Of a stretch of 64,000 nt of DNA, positions 35,551-43,675 are shown piece after piece (the stretch's first letter is position 1; each line of letters starts with the position of its first letter). A program made the translations under genes and the position numbers. The stretch comes from WGAL01 sp964570865. Its GTDB lineage: Bacteria > Bacteroidota > Ignavibacteria > Ignavibacteriales > Melioribacteraceae. Location: assembly GCA_964570865.1 (NCBI GenBank), contig CAZMZM010000002.1, positions 34,601 through 98,600 of the forward strand, written 5' to 3'. The notes below the pieces were generated by a model. The model worked only from the letters and a program-made list of their open reading frames with translations, did no database searches and was not told where the DNA came from.

Positions 35551-37374
35551 TTATTTATACATCTCGTCAATGAGGTTACCGTAGCGCTGTTCAACAACTT
35601 TACGCTTTACACTAAGTTTGGGAGTAAGTTCTCCGCCTTCGACGGTAAACGGAGTATCAAGTAAAGTGAATTTACGGATACGTTCATAGTTGGCTAATTT
35701 TCGTTGGAACTCTTGAAAATCTTTTTCAAGCATTTCGTTAATCTGCTTTAACTTAACTAATTCTTTCGCGTCTTTGTACGGTATTCTGTGCGCGTCCGCA
35801 TATTCACTAAGCGCTTCAAAATCTGGAACGATTAAAGCGGTTAAGTACATTCTTCTATCGCCGATTAATACAAACTGCTCAATATACTTGCTCGCCAAAA
35901 ACATATTCTCGATAGGTGTCGGCGCAACATATTTTCCGCCGCTTGTTTTAAAGAGATTTTTCTTTCTGTCGGTAATAATCAAAAATCCTTCGGCGTCAAA
36001 TACACCAATATCACCGGTATGCAACCATCCTTCGGAATCCAGAGTAGCTTCGGTTTCTTTTTTATTTTTATAGTACCCTTTCATAATGTTAGGACCGTAA
36101 GCAAGTATTTCGCCATCTTTGGCTATTTTAACTTCTACTCCGGGCATTGGTTTGCCGGGCGAACCGAACTTATAATCATACTCACGGTTAACCGTAATCA
36201 CGGGAGAAGATTCCGTTAAACCGTAGCCTTCCAGAATTTTAATTCCCGCCGCTTCAAAAAATTCGCCTAAATCACGCGCTAAAGCAGCACCGCCGGAGAC
36301 AAAAAATCTTAGGCGTCCGCCGGTAATTTCATAAAGCTTACCAAGCACTAATTTGTAAGCGGTTTTATATTTTAATGTTAGAGTTAAAGGAATCGATTCG
36401 GAATCGCGTTTTAATCTGTGATATTTCTTACTGACATTTATTGCCCAATCGAATATTTTCTTCTTCTTCTCAGGTTCCTTTTCCATTTTTCGCATTATTT
36501 TACTGTACATTCGCTCAAACAAGCGAGGAACAGCTGTCATAACAGTCGGCTTAATCTCAAGCAGATTTATGGCAATCTTCTCAATCCCTTCTGCATAAGC
36601 GATTGTACCGCCCGATGAAAACGCCAGATAATAACCGGCCATCCTTTCAAAGACGTGACACAAAGGTAAAAACGAAAGGAAAACATCCGTCTCGTCAACA
36701 CGAATAATTTGATGTGCCGACAGAACATTTGAAACTATATTTTTATGAGTCAGCATTACACCTTTAGGCTCACCCGTTGTACCCGAAGTATAAATAAGTG
36801 TACATAAATCTTCTTCATCAACAACCGAAGAGGCATCCTCAAAGTATCTTTCATTTTCCTTCTTAAATATTTTACCTTTTTCTTCAATCTGCGAAAAAGT
36901 AAAAATTCTTTCGTCGTTATCGTATTCGGATAAGTCAATTTCGTTCATCACTACAATGAACTTAATATGATTCAACTTGTCGATTACTTTTAACACTTTA
37001 TTCAGATGAAATTTGTTAGAGACAACAACACCCACAGATTCGGAATTATCTAAAATAAACTGAACCGTGTCCGCAGTGGAAATCGGGTACAACGGAACAT
37101 CGATTGCACCAAGCCCTAAAATTGCCAAATCGGAGAAAACCCATTCGGGACGATTTTCGGCAATCATTGCCACTTTATCATAGCGCTTAACGCCGAGCGA
37201 TGCCAGCCCTAAAGCAAAAGATTCAACATGGTCGAAAATTTCATCGTAGGTTATGTCTATCCATTTTCCGCTTCTCTTTACTCGTAATGCGGGTCGTGTT
37301 TTTCCTTTACCGAAATCGACTACAACTTTTCTGAACATTTCGGGAATTGTCTTAAAATTAGCCACTGCGCCCAT
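35551..37374 (-). CDS. Long-chain acyl-CoA synthetase (AMP-forming)
   Basis: A 607-residue adenylate-forming ligase. The AMP-binding motif is YTSGTTGEPKGVMLTHKN near residue 195. Further marks are LPLCHVFERMAGYYLAFSSG, GYGLTESSPVI near 385, and WLHTGDIG with DRKKNLFKTSGGKYVAPTPI near 470, typical of the FAA1-like bacterial long-chain acyl-CoA synthetases. It activates fatty acids to acyl-CoA at the inner face of the membrane. The GGAG ribosome site precedes the ATG. It is monocistronic, with its own terminator. Confidence 0.93.
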   Translation of the reverse strand: MGAVANFKTIPEMFRKVVVDFGKGKTRPALRVKRSGKWIDITYDEIFDHVESFALGLASLGVKRYDKVAMIAENRPEWVFSDLAILGLGAIDVPLYPISTADTVQFILDNSESVGVVVSNKFHLNKVLKVIDKLNHIKFIVVMNEIDLSEYDNDERIFTFSQIEEKGKIFKKENERYFEDASSVVDEEDLCTLIYTSGTTGEPKGVMLTHKNIVSNVLSAHQIIRVDETDVFLSFLPLCHVFERMAGYYLAFSSGGTIAYAEGIEKIAINLLEIKPTVMTAVPRLFERMYSKIMRKMEKEPEKKKKIFDWAINVSKKYHRLKRDSESIPLTLTLKYKTAYKLVLGKLYEITGGRLRFFVSGGAALARDLGEFFEAAGIKILEGYGLTESSPVITVNREYDYKFGSPGKPMPGVEVKIAKDGEILAYGPNIMKGYYKNKKETEATLDSEGWLHTGDIGVFDAEGFLIITDRKKNLFKTSGGKYVAPTPIENMFLASKYIEQFVLIGDRRMYLTALIVPDFEALSEYADAHRIPYKDAKELVKLKQINEMLEKDFQEFQRKLANYERIRKFTLLDTPFTVEGGELTPKLSVKRKVVEQRYGNLIDEMYK

Positions 37375-38011
37375 TTATTTATTCTCCATTGTTAAAAAAT
37401 ATTAATTTAATATCATTTGTTTTTGAAGCAAATTTTGGAATTTGTCTCCAACGAAAATTTACTGAATTGCAAGATATTATATTCAAATATATTTTCCAAT
37501 TATTATTTTCATTCAAATTTGTTGATAGACAAATAGCTTTTGTAAAATTGGGGAAATAAAATATACTAAAGCAATAATATTTTTCTTGAAATAATAAAAA
37601 AGTAGCCGCTGCAACAAGCCCGATATATTAAGGCTGACAATAAAATTATTTTTACCAATCAATCCTTTCCTGTTACTGTTCGTTCATACAGTTGCTTAAC
37701 TTCAACTTCTTCATCACACACTATTTGAACTTGGCGGGAAACATGAAATACTATTTTTCTTATCAAAAGATTTCCGTAGCTGTTAAACACTTCATTTAAT
37801 TCGTATCGCGAAAACGATTGAATATTATTATCCTTTCCGCTTAACGTCAATTGAAGTCCGATAATTTTTTTTCTAAAACTAATTAATGTTTGGTATTAAC
37901 AACAAAGTGCTGCACAGTTGGTTTTTATCCGAAACCTTTTCCCTTGATTAGAAAGATGTTTCTCTTTAATTTGAAATTTACATTTAACTTATTATTGAAT
38001 AGAGGATATTG
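37375..38011. other. 637-bp intergenic region
   Basis: AT-rich space between divergent genes (acyl-CoA synthetase and aminotransferase). It should contain both promoters. The only frame worth noting is the small minus-strand one at 37659-37850. A weak hairpin with AGCC/GGCT arms followed by a T run (minus strand, about 37599-37635) might end that frame's transcript. I see no repeat, tRNA or recognised regulatory RNA here. Confidence 0.5.
37659..37850 (-). CDS. Possible small protein of unknown function (63 aa)
   Basis: A 63-codon frame beginning with TTG (LTLSGKDNNIQSF) and ending in KQLYERTVTGKD. Its amino-acid mix is protein-like, with the charged segment VCDEEVEVKQL, and it is less AT-rich than its surroundings. 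The frame stays open for 15 codons upstream without an ATG or GTG. No good ribosome site is seen and no family is recognised. It could be a relic of a longer gene. Confidence 0.25.
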   Translation of the reverse strand: MTLSGKDNNIQSFSRYELNEVFNSYGNLLIRKIVFHVSRQVQIVCDEEVEVKQLYERTVTGKD

Positions 38012-39478
38012 ATGAGTTTATTGGAAAAACATTTTAAAAAATTTAGGGAAAAAATTATTGGTATTGATCAAACTTTTAATTCTCCTTTTGGGAAACAAAA
38101 AATTGTTTATGCGGACTGGGTAGCAAGCGGACGCCTTTACCAACCTATCGAAGAAAAACTTTCAGCTCAAATCGGTCCTTTTGTGGCAAACACTCATACC
38201 GAAACTTCTGAGACAGGAACTCTTCTAACGGAAGCATATCATCAAGCCCGAAATATTATCAAGCAACATGTCAATGCAAGAAAAGATGATGTCCTTATTT
38301 TTTCAGGTTATGGAATGACTGCAGCTATTAATAAGTTTCAAAGGATTTTGGGATTAACTGCCCCCGAACAGCTGCGACCGCAAATTAAATTTGCCGAAGA
38401 AGATATTCCCCTTGTAATCATTACTCACATGGAACACCATTCCAACCAAACTTCGTGGCTCGAAACATTTGCCGAAGTGATTGTTCTTGAGCCTGATAAT
38501 ACAGGTCAAGTTGATTTAAACAATCTTGAAAAAGTTCTGAATACATATAAAAATCGCAAGTTAAAAATCGGTTCGTTTACAGCGGCATCAAATGTTACCG
38601 GAATACAACCTCCGATTTATGAGATGGCAAAAATCATGCATAAGCACGGGGGACTTTGTTTTGTGGATTTTGCGATGGCCGCTCCGTATGTGCCGATCAA
38701 TTTGCATCCGGCAGATAAGGATGAAAAATTAGATGCCATCTTTTTTTCGCCTCACAAATTTTTAGGAGGTCCCGGATCATCCGGAATACTTATTTTCGAC
38801 AAATCTCTCTACAAGCGAAAAGTTCCCGATCATCCCGGCGGAGGGACAGTGGAATGGACTAATCCTTGGGGCGAACACAAATACTCCGACAATATTGAAA
38901 TTCGTGAAGACGGCGGCACACCCGGATTTCTTGAAGCTATAAAAGGTGCATTATCCATTAAACTAAAGGAAGAGATGTGCCCCGAATTTATTCTTGGCAG
39001 AGAACATGAATTGCTTGAAATTGCTATCCCTCGCCTCGAAAAGATTGAAGGACTTCATCTGCTTGCCCCACAGGCTAAGAACAGATTACCGGTACTTTCA
39101 TTTTATTCCGAAAACGTTCACTACAATCTTTTTGTAAAACTTCTCAGCGATAAGTACGGAATTCAAACTCGCGGAGGCTGTTCATGCGCTGGCACTTACG
39201 GGCATTACCTTTTACACATCGACCCGACACGATCTCACGACATTGCAAAAGAAATAAATCATGGCGACTTATCTCACAAACCGGGCTGGGTGCGCGTTTC
39301 TTTGCATCCGACTATGACAAACGATGAACTAAATTTTATTTTAGATGCAATAGAAGAAATAAATAAAAACTACGAAACGTATCTGCCTGAGTATGATTAT
39401 TTGCCCTCAATAAATGAGTTCCGACATAAAAGCGGAATGAATAATAAGGCATTAGCAAAAGAGTGGTTTAATTTCTAA
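38012..39478 (+). CDS. Class V aminotransferase (cysteine-desulfurase-like)
   Basis: A 488-residue fold-type I PLP enzyme of class V. The PLP lysine is Lys249 in SPHKFLGGPGSSG, the cofactor Asp is in FVDFAMAAPYVPI, and a cysteine loop RGGCSCAGTYGH near residue 390 resembles the SufS catalytic loop. The start is taken as ATG at 38012, because AGAGGA lies 5 bp before it; a TTG one codon earlier is less likely. It is longer than SufS (about 410) and may act as a selenocysteine- or cysteine-lyase-like enzyme. The exact substrate is open. No suf or isc genes adjoin. It is followed by a terminator. Confidence 0.85.
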   Translation: MSLLEKHFKKFREKIIGIDQTFNSPFGKQKIVYADWVASGRLYQPIEEKLSAQIGPFVANTHTETSETGTLLTEAYHQARNIIKQHVNARKDDVLIFSGYGMTAAINKFQRILGLTAPEQLRPQIKFAEEDIPLVIITHMEHHSNQTSWLETFAEVIVLEPDNTGQVDLNNLEKVLNTYKNRKLKIGSFTAASNVTGIQPPIYEMAKIMHKHGGLCFVDFAMAAPYVPINLHPADKDEKLDAIFFSPHKFLGGPGSSGILIFDKSLYKRKVPDHPGGGTVEWTNPWGEHKYSDNIEIREDGGTPGFLEAIKGALSIKLKEEMCPEFILGREHELLEIAIPRLEKIEGLHLLAPQAKNRLPVLSFYSENVHYNLFVKLLSDKYGIQTRGGCSCAGTYGHYLLHIDPTRSHDIAKEINHGDLSHKPGWVRVSLHPTMTNDELNFILDAIEEINKNYETYLPEYDYLPSINEFRHKSGMNNKALAKEWFNF

Positions 39479-39498
39479 GTTACCTTTTTAATAATATT

Positions 39499-39533
39499 GT
39501 TGCGGACGAAATAAGTACGTCCGCAACTTTTAT
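39499..39533 (+). terminator. Terminator between aminotransferase and M49-like genes
   Basis: A ten-base perfect stem, GTTGCGGACG with CGTCCGCAAC, around a 9-base loop, then TTTTATT. It sits in the 70 bp between two convergent genes and may act in both directions. Confidence 0.85.
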
Positions 39534-39548
39534 TAAAAAAAATAATTC

Positions 39549-41219
39549 TTATTTCCCTTGTGAAATCTCAAAAACAGGTTTAATATCAACCGGTAAATTT
39601 TTAAGCAAAGCTATCTCAGCCTTTAACGAAGGGGACAAAACAGCATAATCATTTATCAACCTTTTAGCTTCACCATAATTGCCGGTTGCCTGAATTACTA
39701 ATATTTTATTTGCCAATTCTTTTACGGCATCATAAATCTTGGAATAATCAATCGAAACTTTATTTGTTTTTTCGTCAAAATTGTAAGCATGTTTTCCCAA
39801 CAGATAATTATAGATAATTGCATTGCCTGCTCCATGCGCTTCGTTAATTCCAAACCGTACGCTTCTGAAAATCGATGCAAGAAATGTAGTCCAAAGTTCC
39901 TTTTCAAATTCTGCGGGCAATATTCCTTTTTTAATCATAAAAATATTATTATACATCCCAAGCAAATCGGCTTTACATTCCTCCAAAGAAGAGTAAGTTT
40001 CTTGAAGTTCCTTTTTCACTTCGGTTTTCCTCCCGTTAACCGTAATAAATCCGGGTCCGATTCCGTGCGACATTTCATGCATTAAAGTGTGCGTAAAAAA
40101 ACCATCAAAAGTAACATACTTCTGTTCTTCTTCAGTCAGAACAATTTTGGATATTGGAATAAGAAGACTTTTAAATTTGGCTTCGTGAATATTTTTGAGC
40201 AAAACTTTTTTCGAGCCTTTTGCTTTCCGCACCCTTTCATCATTAGGAAGGTTAAACGCTAAAGTCTGAACTCCGGCTTTGGCATCTCCGGCACAAAAAA
40301 CTTCGTTTGAAACTACAATCGGAGAGCTGTTTCCACGTTCAAAGTTTTTATATTTTTCAGGAATCGGTAAATTTCTTTCCAGTTCGTTTAAGTATGAACC
40401 GAATTTTTTAACTTTCTCGCTCGCAACCGGATCAACCACAGTCAAAAAACTTTCGAACGATGCCTTGTAATTAAAAAGCTCGTCTTCATATACTTCAAAC
40501 GGTCCAATCACAACCTCTATTTTGTTATCTTTCAAATCCATCCAGTCCAAATCGCTTTGGTAATAATCATTGCTTATAAATGCTTTAGCTCTGGAAATCA
40601 AATATTTTTTCAATGATTTATTATTGCTATGTGCAGCCGCTTCATTAAGCAAACGAGCCGCTTTTTTTAGATAAAACGCATACTCTTCCGAATAAGGAAT
40701 TGCAACCAAGTTGCCCCCTTTTTTTCGTACAACTGTAACTTCGGAAGTAAAACTCTCTTCGTCAAACGGATGCTTGCTAATCCATTCAATAAACTCCTTC
40801 TTCGTCATATCTTCAGGATAAAAGTTAGCACCCAGCGGTTTTTTGCTATCCCCGTAAAACGGTTTATCGTGATTCAATCTGTCAAAAGGACCAAACATAA
40901 TGTTAAAATAATCGTATGTAAGTTTACCTAATTCGTCTGTACGTTTACTCAATTCCAATTTAATTTCAGGATTTTTAGAATAGACCTGGCGAAAATAAAT
41001 CTCGTCAATTATTTTTGATGCTTCAAAGAGATTATTAACAACAATCTGCTCATCGGCACTTAGATTTGATTTATCATACTTAATATTTACCGGTTTAAAT
41101 TTTGACACCATCGATTTCATATTATTTACTTTCTCATTTTGATTAACATTTTTACTGTTGCATCCGAAACTTAAAAATATTGAAGTAACCAACAGAAACA
41201 AAAATCCTTTTTTCAGCAT
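39549..41219 (-). CDS. M49-like metallopeptidase lipoprotein
   Basis: A 556-residue lipoprotein (FLLVTSIFLSFGCNSKN, lipobox Cys20) of the dipeptidyl-peptidase-III-related family. The zinc motif is LMHEMSHGIGPG with His381, Glu382 and His385, and the third ligand motif is SLEECKADLLG with Glu413 and Glu414. Classical M49 enzymes have HEXXGH; here the spacing is HEXXH, as in the bacterial relatives. It should act on short peptides or related substrates at the outer or periplasmic side of the envelope. AAGGAG precedes the start. It is alone on its transcript, upstream of a strong terminator. Confidence 0.87.
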   Translation of the reverse strand: MLKKGFLFLLVTSIFLSFGCNSKNVNQNEKVNNMKSMVSKFKPVNIKYDKSNLSADEQIVVNNLFEASKIIDEIYFRQVYSKNPEIKLELSKRTDELGKLTYDYFNIMFGPFDRLNHDKPFYGDSKKPLGANFYPEDMTKKEFIEWISKHPFDEESFTSEVTVVRKKGGNLVAIPYSEEYAFYLKKAARLLNEAAAHSNNKSLKKYLISRAKAFISNDYYQSDLDWMDLKDNKIEVVIGPFEVYEDELFNYKASFESFLTVVDPVASEKVKKFGSYLNELERNLPIPEKYKNFERGNSSPIVVSNEVFCAGDAKAGVQTLAFNLPNDERVRKAKGSKKVLLKNIHEAKFKSLLIPISKIVLTEEEQKYVTFDGFFTHTLMHEMSHGIGPGFITVNGRKTEVKKELQETYSSLEECKADLLGMYNNIFMIKKGILPAEFEKELWTTFLASIFRSVRFGINEAHGAGNAIIYNYLLGKHAYNFDEKTNKVSIDYSKIYDAVKELANKILVIQATGNYGEAKRLINDYAVLSPSLKAEIALLKNLPVDIKPVFEISQGK

Positions 41220-41302
41220 AAATATTTCTCCTTTTTATAAAAATAATTTTAACAGAATTGAAAATAATAAAAGTAGTATGAATTCTACTAATTAAAAAAT
41301 AA

Positions 41303-41328
41303 AGGCTATTTATAAAAATAAATAGCCT
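41303..41328 (-). terminator. Intrinsic terminator of the three-gene signalling operon
   Basis: A ten-base stem, AGGCTATTTA with TAAATAGCCT; the minus-strand reading continues into TTATTTTTTAATT. It lies 29 bp beyond the last gene of the operon. Confidence 0.75.
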
Positions 41329-41356
41329 CGTAATACCTTGCTTTATTGGAAAAATG

Positions 41357-42505
41357 TTAACCTTCAATTACCGCAATCGGTTCCACCAACTTGGTCAATT
41401 TATTGTAGTTTATTAATTTACTCATTGAAGCGGAGTTTAACTCGGAGCCTTTCGGCAAAAGCAAAAAACTATTTATATCTTTCAAATCATCTGCGAGTAC
41501 ATCTCCTTCTTTCAACTCGGAAATATTCTTAAGTACGGCAACTTTATCCGCTTCAAATCCTGCCAACTCGGCAACTAATGCCCCGAAAACTTTTGAATCG
41601 TACTTAAGGGATTTTTTTTTCATATTTCTGATTACCAATTGCTGATCATACTCGGTAGCAGAGAGCATGAAATAGTCGTTCAAAACTTTTAATATTCTTG
41701 CAGGCAATGGAATCTCTTCACCTGTTTTTTTATATTCGTGTGCCGGTACACCAAAATCTACATACTGATAATAAACGCTCTCCGCCACTACTTCAAGCCG
41801 CGGAATGTTTTTCAGAAGATTGGCGCCAACCTTGGGATGCGAATAAAACATCTCCCTTTCTTCTTTTGTCATTTCCAAACCAAATAAAGCTTTTTCCGTT
41901 ATCTCAGTCGGTACACTCACAAGTCCGATTGTTGAAACCAAAGCGGAAATTTCTACTTCCCACAAATTTTTACATTTCAATCTTTTGGCAATATTAACTG
42001 CAAGTTTTCTAATTCGTGACGAATAATTAAAAACCAGCGGATTAACAACCGACAAAATATCAACTAAAGATTTTATACTTCCTTTTAACGTTTTATTCAA
42101 CAGTTCCCTTTCAGACGTAACCAAACGGTATTGCCTTATACCTTCGTCAAGACTGGATTTCAACCTACCTACGGGACATGGTTTTGTTAAGAATCTGAAG
42201 ATGTAACCTTCATTAATTGCATCCATAGTTATATTTAAATCTGCAAATCCTGTTAAAATTATTCTTACAGTGTCCGGATTTATCTCCCTAACTTGCTTAA
42301 GAAATGTTATTCCGTTCATGCCCGGCATCTTGAAATCGGAAACTACAACAGGAAAGGGTCCATGTTTTTTAATAATATTTAATCCTTGTTCGGCACCTTC
42401 TCCGAGATATACATCATAATCTATTCTGAGATTTCTTTTGTATGCTTTTAGTACATTAATCTCATCATCAACAAGTAAAACTTTTGGTTTTCTAACATTT
42501 TCCAT
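41357..42505 (-). CDS. Response regulator with degenerate HD-GYP-like output domain
   Basis: A 382-residue regulator. The N-terminal receiver is intact: LVDDEINVL, phospho-acceptor Asp57 in VVVSDFKMPGMNG, Thr in IILTGFAD and Lys in FLTKPC. The output domain (about 140-380) follows the HD-GYP layout, but the HDIGK motif reads STIGL (Ser191, Thr192), and the HHExxDGxGYP motif reads YYQYVDFGVP near residue 243. So the metal ligands are lost and c-di-GMP hydrolysis is unlikely. It probably binds a ligand or partner. It is the third gene of the operon kinase/HDOD/this, 11 bp after the HDOD gene. Confidence 0.85.
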   Translation of the reverse strand: MENVRKPKVLLVDDEINVLKAYKRNLRIDYDVYLGEGAEQGLNIIKKHGPFPVVVSDFKMPGMNGITFLKQVREINPDTVRIILTGFADLNITMDAINEGYIFRFLTKPCPVGRLKSSLDEGIRQYRLVTSERELLNKTLKGSIKSLVDILSVVNPLVFNYSSRIRKLAVNIAKRLKCKNLWEVEISALVSTIGLVSVPTEITEKALFGLEMTKEEREMFYSHPKVGANLLKNIPRLEVVAESVYYQYVDFGVPAHEYKKTGEEIPLPARILKVLNDYFMLSATEYDQQLVIRNMKKKSLKYDSKVFGALVAELAGFEADKVAVLKNISELKEGDVLADDLKDINSFLLLPKGSELNSASMSKLINYNKLTKLVEPIAVIEG

Positions 42506-42516
42506 TGTATTCCCTT

Positions 42517-43674
42517 TTACTCTTTAATAAGATTTATTAGTTGAAATAACTCTTTGCCGTACCCTTTTTTATAACCATTTTCTATCCCTAATTCCAAAAT
42601 ACATGTTGCAATGTTTGAAAGATAAACAGCCAATACTAAAGGATTTTTTTTACTATCTATTTTGTCGGGATTATGGGAATAAGCAACAGCCTCAACAATA
42701 TCGTTTCCCATTCCCCAAAGGCTCAGCAAATAAGCCCCAAGTTCAGGATGAGTTACGCCAAAAATTTCAGTTTCCTCTTCCAGTCGGTTACTTTTAATAA
42801 GTTGAAAATTTTCCAATAATTTTTTCCTTAATTCTTCCGATGAAAAGAAAATCAGTTTTCCTATATCATGAAATAATCCCGCGATAAAGGCAAACTCAGA
42901 TAAATTTGTTTCATCAGTAAAATGTTCAATATATTTTTTTGCTCCATGTGCAACCAGAAAACTGTGGTTCATTATCTGTGACAAATATTTTTCCAGTAAC
43001 CTGTTTCCTCTAAAAACTTCGAACACGTTTACCGTAAGTACAAGTGACCGAACCGTTTCAATACCAATCAGTTTTAATGCTTCAAAAATGGAGGTTATCT
43101 CTTTATTAATTCCAAAAAAGCCGGAATTTACAATTTGTATTACTCTTGCCGACATTGCAACATCTTTCTCTATTAGGTCGGAAACCTGTTTCAGAGAAAA
43201 ATCATCTTTTTTAATCACTTCATTTATTTCAAAAAATATCTTTGGCAGACTCGGTAATTTTGTTACGGAAGAAACTATTTTCTGAAGAGCGATATTATCT
43301 GTTATCCCGGATTTTATTTTAATCCCGCTTTCAATTCTTTCTTTCAGTTCTTTAGGCTTAAATGGCTTCTGCAAAAAATAATGTGCGTAAAAAAGAGCAT
43401 CATATAATTTGTCTTTACTAATCTCATCAGAATAAACAATCCTGATAGCCAAAGGTAAATCGGATTTTACTTTCATTAGAAATGGTTTGCCATCTTCAGC
43501 GGTTATTTTAAATTCCGAGACAACAACATCTATCGAATGTTTTTTCATTTTTTGGTTAGCTTCCTTAACGCTAACGGCAAAAAACATCTCCCAGATATTA
43601 CGATTTTTGTGTAAAATTCTTTTAATACCGTTTAACACATTAATTTCACTATCTACAAATAAAATTTTCAGCAT
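42517..43674 (-). CDS. Pseudo-receiver plus HDOD domain protein
   Basis: A 385-residue protein: receiver-like domain (1-120), then an HDOD domain (about 130-330, starting LPSLPKIFFEINEVI, with GLFHDIGKLIFF and the loop ARVIQIVNSGFFG). The start is set at the ATG at 43674, with a GAGGG site, one base after the kinase stop; upstream in-frame starts lie inside the kinase gene. In the receiver the phospho-acceptor Asp is Glu54 (VVVSEFKITAEDG), while the Lys is kept (LQKPFKPKEL). A second acidic residue is also changed (FVDSE instead of VDDE). So phosphorylation is unlikely, and Glu may mimic the phosphorylated state. Function unknown; HDOD proteins regulate motility or signalling. Confidence 0.87.
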   Translation of the reverse strand: MLKILFVDSEINVLNGIKRILHKNRNIWEMFFAVSVKEANQKMKKHSIDVVVSEFKITAEDGKPFLMKVKSDLPLAIRIVYSDEISKDKLYDALFYAHYFLQKPFKPKELKERIESGIKIKSGITDNIALQKIVSSVTKLPSLPKIFFEINEVIKKDDFSLKQVSDLIEKDVAMSARVIQIVNSGFFGINKEITSIFEALKLIGIETVRSLVLTVNVFEVFRGNRLLEKYLSQIMNHSFLVAHGAKKYIEHFTDETNLSEFAFIAGLFHDIGKLIFFSSEELRKKLLENFQLIKSNRLEEETEIFGVTHPELGAYLLSLWGMGNDIVEAVAYSHNPDKIDSKKNPLVLAVYLSNIATCILELGIENGYKKGYGKELFQLINLIKE

Positions 43675-43675
43675 T

